DNA of 23,703 bases from positions 1 to 23,703 of the IMG/VR virus record IMGVR_UViG_3300034375_005322. The stretch is one strand, 5' to 3'. Each line of letters begins with the position of its first letter. Within the stretch, counting starts at the first letter, position 1. Positions 7,020 through 11,540 of this stretch are shown here, one piece after another. This DNA is from a virus. The position numbers and the translations under genes were made by a program. The notes under the pieces are model-generated. The model did not search any database. It was not told the DNA's origin and saw only the letters and a list, made by a program, of their open reading frames with translations.

Positions 7020-8051
7020 TTAAAATGTAACAGTACCTCTTTCTCTTTCTCGTTGAAGCCTTCTAAGCTGTCGAATCATTTCAGGGGAGAACCTATCTAC
7101 AGAGGTATACCTTGTTCCGTCAGGTCGCTCGTATACTCTTCTTTCTCCAACTTGGTCCAAAGATTGCTCATCTCCTCTAACATTGTTTCTATTAGATAGG
7201 GGAGTTCTATAGATATCTTGAGTATCAATCAACCTATCCCCTTCAGGACGTTCTATTGGTTGTAGTGTTGTAGGTAGATCAATACTAAAGTCCAACGGTG
7301 GCATTTTATCAATTTCTATGCGAGGTCGAGATGGGGTAGGGGAAGACTGAGAGCTTTGCACGCCATACCCAGGTTTATTAGGATCTTGATACCCTATAGG
7401 TACACCACTATTGCCATACTTTTTAACACGCTCTATTAGTTGATCATGTGTAAGTTCATCCGCAGGAGCTACAGCGATTGGATCGTATCCATAAAATTCA
7501 ACTTTATCTCCACGCATTATATCGCCCTCTTTAATATTTTCTCCTCTTAAATATTGTGTAGGACTTATTCTAGTATCAAATAACTGCATGGGGGCATTAT
7601 CGTCAATTACAACGGCAAAACTCTCCCTTCGCTTAAATCTATATTGGTCTATAGGTTCATACATATCCCTCCCCCTAAAACTTGCATCTATAATTTCACC
7701 TATTGAAGTATCTTCATAAGAACCATATTTTTCTTCAAGTTCTTTTAATGCTCTGTTTTTAGGAAATGCGTCTAAAATTTTATCAGGATCTCCATACTTT
7801 TTTTCCAAGAACTCTCTTTGACGTTTAAAATTTCTGAGGTGGATTCCACCCGCGTGGTCGAGATTTTCAATAAGATCCCACTTGTAGGTTCCTCTACCCG
7901 TATAATAATCTTTAACTAGCAAAGCATTATTATAAAGATCTAAAGAGTCAGCTCTTGTAGGTTCAGTCGGATCAGTATGCAGCCCCCCGTGCTCCATCTT
8001 TTTTCGCACAGACATTTTACCAGAACCAAAATTTTTCTTTTTAGAATTCAT
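7020..8051 (-). CDS. Virion-arm protein with ADSLDLYNN motif (343 aa)
   Basis: A 343-residue protein starting MNSKKKNFGSGKMSVRKKMEHGG. The ATG at 8051 overlaps the upstream stop (TGATG); a TTG one codon earlier is less likely. The segment TRADSLDLYNNALLVKDYY (about 32-50) is a motif I recall from structural proteins of Bacteroidota phages. The middle is mixed alpha/beta (FKRRESFAVVIDDNAPMQL; GDKVEFYGYDPIAV), and residues 225-300 form a Pro/Ser-rich disordered linker before a basic helix (MIRQLRRLQRERERG). No catalytic motif. Tail or portal-proximal component by position only. Confidence 0.75.
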   Translation of the reverse strand: MNSKKKNFGSGKMSVRKKMEHGGLHTDPTEPTRADSLDLYNNALLVKDYYTGRGTYKWDLIENLDHAGGIHLRNFKRQREFLEKKYGDPDKILDAFPKNRALKELEEKYGSYEDTSIGEIIDASFRGRDMYEPIDQYRFKRRESFAVVIDDNAPMQLFDTRISPTQYLRGENIKEGDIMRGDKVEFYGYDPIAVAPADELTHDQLIERVKKYGNSGVPIGYQDPNKPGYGVQSSQSSPTPSRPRIEIDKMPPLDFSIDLPTTLQPIERPEGDRLIDTQDIYRTPLSNRNNVRGDEQSLDQVGERRVYERPDGTRYTSVDRFSPEMIRQLRRLQRERERGTVTF

Positions 8052-8773
8052 CAATACCCGTATTCAGTTTCTAGCAGATCCATAAATACTTTCTTCTGCT
8101 CGTCACTCCCTTCTTTAGAAAGGTAGTTAGCATACTTTGCCAACCCTCTGGCATTGTTAGAAGTATTTTTATTCTGATTAATAAACCCAACCATATCCTC
8201 GAAAGAACTACCCGCAGCAATCTGTTTTACATTTGCTCCTGCATCGTAAAAGCTTTTCAAACCAGATTTAATAACAGCCTCAAAGTCTCGTGGGGATCTT
8301 GTTACAAAGTACCCCGCCCCTGTCTCGGTCATAATGTTATTCTCATCCGTTAAACCAGCAGCTCTAAACGCTTCTTCTTGAGTGTCATACTTATCAAAGT
8401 CTGGTTCAGGGCCAGAGTACAAGTCACTTAGGTACTTATACCCCTCTCGAAGCACAGGATCTTGAATCCTGCCCTTTTCAGGGTTTGATGGATCACCCAA
8501 GAATCTACCAAGCTTACTGTATTGTGCTGCATGAAGTCGCTCATGGTACTCAACTGATGGGTCTGAGTCTGCTTCTACAAAGATTCTGTTTTGGTTTGCT
8601 GGAAATTGACCTTGAGCTGACCCTGGGATTGGGATATTCATAGAAGGGAGAAAGCTCAACGGACCTAGACGAGTAAACTCTTTAGGTTGTCGCCTTTCAA
8701 AGCGCCTAGCCAACCTATCTAATTGTCTCTGCCTCTGCGTTCTACCTCCGTTATCAAACTTCTTAACATTCAT
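8051..8773 (-). CDS. Zincin-like HExxH protein, virion arm
   Basis: A 240-residue protein. The start MNVKKFDNGG at 8773 is chosen because it matches the GG-ending N-terminal pattern of the neighbours and follows a TATATTTG box. Residues 73-84 read SVEYHERLHAAQ: an exact HExxH zinc-protease motif (His77, Glu78, His81) followed by helix. TQEEAFRAAG (131-140) could supply the third ligand through a Glu. A conserved-looking FVEADSDPS strand precedes it. In phages such a protein could process virion proteins or act on the cell surface; no substrate is evident. Structural non-enzymatic use of the fold remains possible. Confidence 0.75.
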   Translation of the reverse strand: MNVKKFDNGGRTQRQRQLDRLARRFERRQPKEFTRLGPLSFLPSMNIPIPGSAQGQFPANQNRIFVEADSDPSVEYHERLHAAQYSKLGRFLGDPSNPEKGRIQDPVLREGYKYLSDLYSGPEPDFDKYDTQEEAFRAAGLTDENNIMTETGAGYFVTRSPRDFEAVIKSGLKSFYDAGANVKQIAAGSSFEDMVGFINQNKNTSNNARGLAKYANYLSKEGSDEQKKVFMDLLETEYGY

Positions 8774-8777
8774 ATCG

Positions 8778-8785
8778 CAAATATA
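8778..8785 (-). promoter_or_regulatory. TATATTTG -7 box (minus strand)
   Basis: TATATTTG on the minus strand, 4 nt before the chosen ATG at 8773, the same geometry as at 6239-6246. It lies just beyond the stop of the small upstream gene (8793). A -33 TTG is found only 26 nt away (8812-8814), outside the usual range. Confidence 0.35.
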
Positions 8786-8792
8786 CACACAT

Positions 8793-8948
8793 CTACCCAC
8801 TACATGACTCACAATCTTCTGGTGAATCAATATTGCAAGTAATCTCCCCGCTCTTTATTTTATCATCCATTGATTTGAGTTTGTCTTGGTTGAGAAAAGC
8901 AATTTCTTCTCCTCCCCAGTCTTGCTGAGTGTGTTTTTTTTCTGACAT
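8793..8948 (-). CDS. Small hypothetical protein (51 aa), first gene of left arm
   Basis: A 51-residue ORF, MSEKKHTQQDWGGEEIAFL, continuing NQDKLKSMDDKIKSG and ending NIDSPEDCESCSG. It is the promoter-proximal gene of the leftward operon: the strong promoter at 9091-9121 is about 140 nt upstream. Two Cys in the last six residues (CESC) could bind metal or form a disulfide. Family not recognised. Coding status is supported by position, by clean spacing to the next gene and by reasonable composition. Confidence 0.6.
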   Translation of the reverse strand: MSEKKHTQQDWGGEEIAFLNQDKLKSMDDKIKSGEITCNIDSPEDCESCSG

Positions 8949-9090
8949 GTATAAGAAAATTTAGCGCACAATGTGCCTGTGATACTACTTGAACTCGCCA
9001 CATCAATTATTTGAGTCTTACTTCAACTCAAAAACATTAATGCTGCCACAATATGTGACTCACTCGCCTAATGTGGTCGTAATTCGGTAG

Positions 9091-9121
9091 CAAAGTTACT
9101 ACTTTTTTTTTGCAAAGTCAA
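9091..9121 (-). promoter_or_regulatory. Leftward Bacteroidota-type promoter
   Basis: Minus strand: TTG (9121-9119), a 20-nt A-rich spacer with a run of nine A, then TAACTTTG (9098-9091). This matches the flavobacterial consensus TTG-N17-23-TAnnTTTG. Transcription should start near 9084 and read into 8948 and the virion arm, with an untranslated leader of about 135 nt. The leader holds a 6-bp hairpin (9011-9031) and a GCACA-A-TGTGC inverted repeat (8966-8976), possible control sites. Confidence 0.7.
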
Positions 9122-9252
9122 GGGTTAAAGTAATACTTTAAGTAGATGACGCAACTGGTTGATTGTTAGGGGGTTAAGGGGTTTAGAAATCGCAGAGTAT
9201 TGTATGGGGTGGGGATTATATATAGTTTACAGCGCTGCCAAACGCTGACCTA

Positions 9253-9269
9253 AGTGTATATTGTACACT
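9253..9269. repeat. Inverted repeat AGTGTA-N5-TACACT
   Basis: Perfect 6-bp inverted repeat with a 5-nt centre (TATTG). The length and symmetry fit a dimeric repressor operator. The binder is unknown; the winged-helix protein at 3894 is one candidate. Confidence 0.4.
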
Positions 9270-9341
9270 ACCCCCCTATGTGTGTTGATAATTTGTTGAA
9301 AACTTTTTAGCTTTTTGCTTGCACAGCTCCTGGAATTTGTC

Positions 9342-9361
9342 TATACGTACGTGCGCGCGCG
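9342..9361. other. Alternating purine-pyrimidine tract (Z-DNA-prone)
   Basis: Twenty bases of perfect purine-pyrimidine alternation, TATACGTACGTG followed by CGCGCGCG, in otherwise AT-rich DNA. Such tracts can adopt Z-form under negative supercoiling. It sits between the two 40-bp repeats. Confidence 0.5.
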
Positions 9362-9407
9362 GTTGTCTATTAGGGGAGGGGGGACAATGACACCCCCGTT
9401 AATAACT

Positions 9408-9416
9408 TGTGAATAA
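9408..9416 (-). promoter_or_regulatory. Consensus DnaA box TTATTCACA
   Basis: Minus strand reads TTATTCACA, an exact fit to TTATnCACA, inside repeat copy B. Copy A has TTATCAACA (one mismatch) at 9283-9291. The phage encodes its own DnaA domain IV-like protein (22273-22890), so the sites could be bound by that or by host DnaA. Confidence 0.45.
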
Positions 9417-9581
9417 CTTATTGCCGTTTTGCTTGCATATATCGAAAACTTTTCTGGGGCATTTTAAGGGCGTTTCCTTGGACTTTCTGCCCTCGCTGGT
9501 ATAGTGGTATTACTTTTTTGAGATCGTCGAAAAGCCTATAAACACTGAGGTTGCGGGCTGTTTTGATAGTTGTGTTAGTGT

Positions 9582-9635
9582 GCTAATTCTGTTAGCTTTT
9601 TTCCTGCTAAGATTTTTAGCATCTAATATTTTTAG
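9582..9635. repeat. Three tandem CTAA-N5-TTAG palindromes
   Basis: Three units: GCTAA-TTCTG-TTAGC (9582-9596, followed by TTTTTT), GCTAA-GATTT-TTAGC (9606-9620) and CTAA-TATTT-TTAG (9623-9635). The arms are constant while the 5-nt centres vary. Neighbouring arms can also pair across units. They look like operator or iteron sites; the first, with its T-run, could also act as a weak plus-strand terminator. Confidence 0.5.
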
Positions 9636-9645
9636 CGCTGGCTTT

Positions 9646-9666
9646 CGCGCGCGCGTGTGTGCGCGT
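9646..9666. other. Second alternating purine-pyrimidine tract
   Basis: Twenty-one bases of perfect alternation, CGCGCGCGCG then TGTGTGCGCGT. Like the tract at 9342-9361 it is Z-DNA-prone. It immediately follows the CTAA-N5-TTAG palindromes and would lie just upstream of the structured RNA region. Confidence 0.5.
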
Positions 9667-9704
9667 CAAGGTATCCTGCGTGTGTGCGGTTGCTTATACT
9701 TTGA

Positions 9705-9723
9705 CGGGGATCTCCCCGATTTT
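9705..9723 (+). terminator. Weak intrinsic terminator-like hairpin
   Basis: CGGGG-ATCT-CCCCG with a 5-bp GC stem, followed on the plus strand by ATTTT. The T-run is short. It may stop transcription entering from the left, or be part of the structured region downstream. Confidence 0.35.
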
Positions 9724-9784
9724 ACCGCTTATCGATAAATACCTACCAGTCGTCGACACATCCCTACCAACCGACGAGTTTTTT

Positions 9785-10232
9785 AGGGGCGTTCCAAAGT
9801 TCCTCCCCATGTTTGCAGTGTCCGAAAGGGAGAAAGGCTAACGGGCCTTGACAGTCTCCGACATTCGGCAAAGGAACCCCGCCCATGCCTTCGCACACGG
9901 TGCGCTTTGGTTAAAGTCTAGAGATTAGGCGCTAGACACGGGGAGAGCCTTTCGACTCTTTGACGTAGTGAGTATAGGTAGAAGCACAAACGGCGTAATA
10001 AGAAAGTAAAAGCGCCTACGTACGCGGCAATAAGCACCGATGTACGTACTTGCGCGGCATTGCCGACACCCTCTAGCAGCTTTCGGGGGTAGCGATGCTG
10101 AGACAATGTGACAGCAGGGGTCTACGAACTCAACACCTTTGGCAAGGTGTAGCAATGCGCGAAAGCGCATGGGCGTGGCGTTAGGGGTGAAAACTAACAA
10201 AGCAAGCGGGTTCGATTCCCGCGCACCTTCCA
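9785..10232 (+). ncRNA. Putative large structured RNA with tRNA-like 3' arm
   Basis: About 450 bp, richer in GC than the flanks, with no believable ORF and many stems. Seen: CCGA-CAT-TCGG (9858-9868), CGCAC-ACG-GTGCG (9892-9904), GTCTAG-N10-CTAGAC (9916-9937), TACGTAC/GTACGTA (10017-10049), ACACCTT-TGGC-AAGGTGT (10133-10150), ATGCGC-GAAA-GCGCAT (10155-10170) and GTTAG-N9-CTAAC (10180-10198). Long-range GAAAGGCT (9832-9839) can pair with AGCCTTTC (9946-9953). The 3' end is a perfect T-arm (10206-10222). The plus strand is preferred because the T-arm reads that way and gene 10252 follows. 5' end unknown. It is not tmRNA (no tag frame, no tmRNA 5' domain) and not RNase P RNA as far as I can see. 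Confidence 0.45.
10144..10230 (+). ncRNA. tRNA-like cloverleaf at 3' end of structured RNA
   Basis: AAGGTGT (10144-10150) can pair with GCACCTT (10223-10229), closing three arms: ATGCGC-GAAA-GCGCAT in the D-arm place, GTTAG with a 9-nt loop GGGTGAAAA in the anticodon place, and GCGGG-TTCGATT-CCCGC, an ideal T-arm. It is not a normal tRNA: the D-arm is replaced by a GNRA hairpin without the GG, and the anticodon loop is 2 nt too long. AAGGTGT also pairs perfectly with ACACCTT (10133-10139), so the acceptor may be a conformational switch. Could be a degenerate tRNA or a deliberate mimic. Confidence 0.4.
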
Positions 10233-10236
10233 AACT

Positions 10237-10248
10237 TCAAAACAAACA
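10237..10248 (+). promoter_or_regulatory. Conserved leader motif TCAAAACAAACA, copy 1
   Basis: Twelve-base A-rich motif ending exactly 3 nt before the ATG at 10252. It is nearly identical at 10777-10788 and 12810-12821, both also 3 nt before the ATG. In the absence of Shine-Dalgarno sites it is likely a translation-initiation enhancer; copies 1 and 2 share 15 identical bases. Confidence 0.5.
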
Positions 10249-10251
10249 GTT

Positions 10252-10674
10252 ATGCAAATTTCTTGCAATTTTTATCAAGTAGACGATGCGGGACAGCGCA
10301 TCAACGAACTCAAGTTTAAGTTTGAAATCGACGGCCGTACAGCAGCGCGTAAAGCGTTCTTCACGGCATCGTGGGATTTCATCAAGCGGGTTCGTATGTA
10401 CAACAAAGTGGGGGCAAAGGTTATCAATTGCCGTCTCCCGCTTATTTTCGAAATGACCAAAGGTGAGCAGGTGCTGGACCTCGGACGCTGCGACCGCGTA
10501 GTTGTCAACCGTTTCAAGTACGGACACACAGGCAAGGCACAGCGTCGATGGGTAAACCATATGTGGACTAGCGCTGAGTACATGATCAACAACAAGCTTG
10601 AGGTGATCGATCACGATGACTTCCAGCAGAATATGTTGGCTATCGAAGCAACAGAGGTTGCAGAAGCGAACTAA
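10252..10674 (+). CDS. Hypothetical protein, first gene of right arm (140 aa)
   Basis: A 140-residue mixed alpha/beta protein starting MQISCNFYQVDDAGQRINELKFKFEIDG, with a basic centre (RTAARKAFFTASWDFIKRV; KYGHTGKAQRRWVNHMW) and an acidic, helical C-terminus ending EATEVAEAN. It is the first gene of the rightward arm, directly downstream of the structured RNA, and is closed by its own intrinsic terminator at 10704-10735, so it is probably a single-gene early transcript. Higher GC than the left arm. Family not recognised; early position suggests a host-takeover or regulatory role, which is speculative. Confidence 0.8.
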   Translation: MQISCNFYQVDDAGQRINELKFKFEIDGRTAARKAFFTASWDFIKRVRMYNKVGAKVINCRLPLIFEMTKGEQVLDLGRCDRVVVNRFKYGHTGKAQRRWVNHMWTSAEYMINNKLEVIDHDDFQQNMLAIEATEVAEAN

Positions 10675-10703
10675 AAAAAAATTACCATCCAGCGGTAACA
10701 TAT

Positions 10704-10735
10704 CCCCCGTATGCAAATTGTGTGCGGGGGTTTTT
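10704..10735 (+). terminator. Intrinsic terminator after 10252-10674
   Basis: CCCCCG (10704-10709) pairs with CGGGGG (10725-10730) and is followed by TTTTT. It is the first part of a cassette repeated at 11473: terminator, then CGTG/CACG/CGTG segments, then a 12-codon leader ORF, then a gene. Confidence 0.75.
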
Positions 10736-10770
10736 CGTGCAGACACGAGCATGGCAAAACGCGAATCGTG
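10736..10770 (+). promoter_or_regulatory. Three-segment CGTG/CACGA/TCGTG pairing element, copy 1
   Basis: CGTG (10736-10739), CACGA (10744-10748) and TCGTG (10766-10770). The middle segment can pair with either the upstream or the downstream one, as in attenuators. In copy 2 (11505-11539) the bases differ but complementarity is kept (CGTGC, GCACG, CGTGC), which argues for selection on pairing. Confidence 0.4.
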
Positions 10771-10789
10771 TAAACTTCAAAACAAATAG
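10751..10789 (+). CDS. 12-codon leader ORF MAKRESCKLQNK
   Basis: Starts with ATG inside the loop of the CACGA/TCGTG pairing and stops with TAG 2 nt before the next gene's ATG. The matching cassette at 11519 has another 12-codon ORF (MATKQIVRILYR) with the same first two residues and the same arrangement. A role in translational coupling or attenuation is inferred; the peptide itself may have no function. Confidence 0.35.
   Translation: MAKRESCKLQNK
10777..10788 (+). promoter_or_regulatory. Conserved leader motif TCAAAACAAATA, copy 2
   Basis: Ends 3 nt before the ATG at 10792, as in copies 1 and 3. It also forms the last codons and stop of the 12-codon leader ORF, so both elements share the same bases. 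Confidence 0.5.
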
Positions 10790-10791
10790 CC

Positions 10792-11136
10792 ATGGGATTT
10801 TTCTCTTGGAAAACACAGGACACAGGGCGTAGCATATGCAACAAGCATTCAGGTCGCCCCACATTCCGAGTCGTAATGACAGACAACAAAGGCAATCGAT
10901 GGGAGGAGTCTGACTACGATGGGTACGGAGTATTCGGGGGTAAGGACTACTACGTTCTGCTCGATGAGATGAACGGAGGTGTGGGCAATCGCACGGCTGG
11001 GATCGAACTGGCCTTCAGCGGCAAGGCATTCATCTCGCCAAGCCTGACCGAGTGCGGTTACTACTATGACGGAGTAGAGCCTGAGCAATGCAAACACCAA
11101 GGATTCTTTTACGAAAGCGTAACTATAGAGGGATGA
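10792..11136 (+). CDS. Conserved phage protein, MGFFSWKT family
   Basis: A 114-residue protein starting MGFFSWKTQDTGRSICNKHSG, then YDGYGVFGGKDYYVLLDEMNGG and a C-terminal half with GYYYDGVEPEQCKHQGFFYESV. Proteins with this MGFFSWK...S...YDGYG signature are widespread in phages and plasmids of several phyla, but I know of no function. Three Cys and several His could form a metal site (C17, C86, C97 approx.). Its stop overlaps the start of the 34-residue membrane peptide (ATGA), so the two are translationally coupled. Confidence 0.85.
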   Translation: MGFFSWKTQDTGRSICNKHSGRPTFRVVMTDNKGNRWEESDYDGYGVFGGKDYYVLLDEMNGGVGNRTAGIELAFSGKAFISPSLTECGYYYDGVEPEQCKHQGFFYESVTIEG

Positions 11137-11237
11137 AAACAAAGCCAGAGTTAGATCAGTACGCAGAGGATGCGTTATTCAATGTAGTAATAGTGCTGCT
11201 GCTGTTAGCAGGTGCAGTGCTTGGAGTATGTATGTAA
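11133..11237 (+). CDS. Small single-pass membrane protein (34 aa)
   Basis: MKTKPELDQYAEDALFNV followed by a hydrophobic helix (VIVLLLLAGAVLGVCM) that runs to the C-terminus. The ATG overlaps the stop of the previous gene. The acidic N-terminal half and hydrophobic end predict an N-in or tail-anchored inner-membrane peptide. The stop (11235-11237) comes just before the structured RNA begins at about 11238. Confidence 0.6.
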   Translation: MKTKPELDQYAEDALFNVVIVLLLLAGAVLGVCM

Positions 11238-11352
11238 ACCCACTCTAAGGTTGAGGAACTTAGAGTTATACAATAGGTGTGTTCCTCGCACCCGATACCG
11301 TGGACTGCCAGCGATGGAAGCGGTGGGAATTAAGGGCTGGACTTGGATAGTA

Positions 11353-11461
11353 GAATGTATTGAAATATGAGGTTCGAATCCCTTCAGGATGTGTGAGGTT
11401 ATAAAATACTGTGTAGCGTCCTGTAGTGTAATTGGTAACACGCAATCTTTCTACGACATTC
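11353..11461 (+). tRNA. Circularly permuted tRNA-Arg(UCU) candidate
   Basis: The 3' half (11359-11392) precedes the 5' half (11417-11455). 5' half: acceptor CGTCCTG, T8-A9, D-arm GTGT-AATTGGTA-ACAC with A14, G18G19 and A21, G26, then CAATC-TTTCTAC-G with U33, anticodon UCU and A37. 3' half: ATTG, variable AAATA, TGAGG-TTCGAAT-CCCTT, acceptor CAGGATG, discriminator T. Acceptor strands pair over 7 bp (one G-U). Joining G11455 to A11359 gives a perfect CAATC/GATTG anticodon stem and a canonical 73-nt tRNA. Flanks GAATGT (11353-11358) and ACATTC (11456-11461), abutting both cut points, pair perfectly. The spacer 11393-11416 would be removed. Weak point: the T-stem has only two Watson-Crick pairs plus one G-U in standard register (GAGG/CCTT works with an 8-nt loop). 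No CCA encoded. Confidence 0.6.
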
Positions 11462-11472
11462 CTTGACTTTAT

Positions 11473-11504
11473 CCCCCTCAGGCAAATGCTTGCAGGGGGT
11501 TTTT
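11473..11504 (+). terminator. Intrinsic terminator after the permuted tRNA
   Basis: CCCCCT (11473-11478) pairs with AGGGGG (11494-11499), followed by TTTTT. Its first bases overlap TATCC (11470-11474), which can instead pair with GGATA (11345-11349) in the RNA, so folding of the tRNA-like domain could compete with termination. Confidence 0.75.
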
Positions 11505-11540
11505 CGTGCAGCACGGGCATGGCAACAAAGCAAATCGTGC
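11505..11540 (+). promoter_or_regulatory. Three-segment pairing element, copy 2
   Basis: CGTGC (11505-11509), GCACG (11511-11515) and CGTGC (11536-11540): the middle segment is complementary to both neighbours. Same order and position as copy 1 at 10736-10770, relative to the preceding terminator and following 12-codon ORF. Confidence 0.4.

Larger units (their letters stand above)
9284..9437 (+). repeat. Pair of 40-bp imperfect direct repeats
   Basis: Copy A is 9284-9323 and copy B is 9398-9437. Aligned without gaps they agree at 31 of 40 positions, with the last 11 bases (TTTTGCTTGCA) identical. The spacer is 74 bp. Copy B contains an exact DnaA box and copy A a near match beginning at 9283. 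They may be origin repeats or two copies of an early promoter/operator unit. Confidence 0.6.
9122..9784. other. Non-coding switch region between arms, candidate origin
   Basis: About 660 bp without a credible gene between the leftward and rightward transcription units. It contains short inverted repeats, the paired 40-bp repeats with a DnaA box, G-rich tracts (GGGGAGGGGGG at 9373-9383, able to pair with CCCCC at 9393-9397), two alternating purine-pyrimidine tracts and tandem CTAA-N5-TTAG palindromes. The ORF on the plus strand at 9659-9841 begins in a CG/TG tract and is not believed. A divergent switch point packed with repeats is where phages often place replication origins; this is an inference. 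Confidence 0.5.
11238..11505 (+). ncRNA. Structured non-coding RNA containing a permuted tRNA
   Basis: Gene-free 268-bp segment between 11237 and the next leader ORF. In order: hairpin 1 ACTCTAAG-N9-CTTAGAGT (11242-11266, perfect 8 bp); hairpin 2 GGTGTG-TTCCT-CGCACC (11276-11292), whose whole loop TTCCT can pair with AGGAA (11254-11258) in hairpin 1's loop; ACCG/CGGT (11297-11324) enclosing CCA-GCGA-TGG with a GNRA loop; GGATA (11345-11349), complementary to TATCC (11470-11474); the permuted tRNA (11353-11461); and an intrinsic terminator. Reads on minus as well only as poor ORFs. The transcript probably starts upstream with the 10792 gene or its own promoter, which I could not find. It is not a group I intron (no P7 GACTA/TAGTC pair, no internal guide after the 5' half). 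Confidence 0.6.

Noticed and set aside
9659-9841. Plus-strand 60-residue ORF
   Set aside because: It begins inside a CG/TG alternating tract, crosses a terminator-like hairpin and direct repeats, and resembles no protein.
9785-10232. tmRNA
   Set aside because: The T-arm is tmRNA-like, but there is no matching 5' domain with the conserved GGTTTCGAC stretch and no tag reading frame ending in Ala-Ala before a stop.
9925-10233. A 102-residue minus-strand ORF and a 62-residue one (9918-10106) over the structured RNA
   Set aside because: They run antisense to a T-arm and several perfect hairpins, show no domain or sensible composition, and have no neighbours on that strand; open frames are expected by chance in GC-rich structured DNA.
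8949-10251. CRISPR array or transposon
   Set aside because: Repeats are few, imperfect and irregularly spaced; no transposase and no terminal inverted repeats with target duplications were found.
10237-10752. Long minus-strand ORF of 171 residues opposite the 10252 gene
   Set aside because: Shadow frame of a clear plus-strand gene with its own leader motif and terminator.
11353-11461. Integration attachment site derived from a tRNA gene
   Set aside because: An attP would carry one tRNA end, not both halves in reversed order with complementary flanks, and no integrase is visible in the window. It cannot be fully excluded without the rest of the genome.
11238-11505. Group I permuted intron-exon arrangement
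   Set aside because: The half order fits, but the flanks lack a P7 GACTA/TAGTC pair, a guide sequence complementary to the 5' half end, and enough length before the terminator.
11205-11520. Minus-strand ORFs at 11205-11441 and 11266-11520
   Set aside because: Antisense to tRNA arms, terminator and hairpins; no coding signature and wrong strand for the arm.
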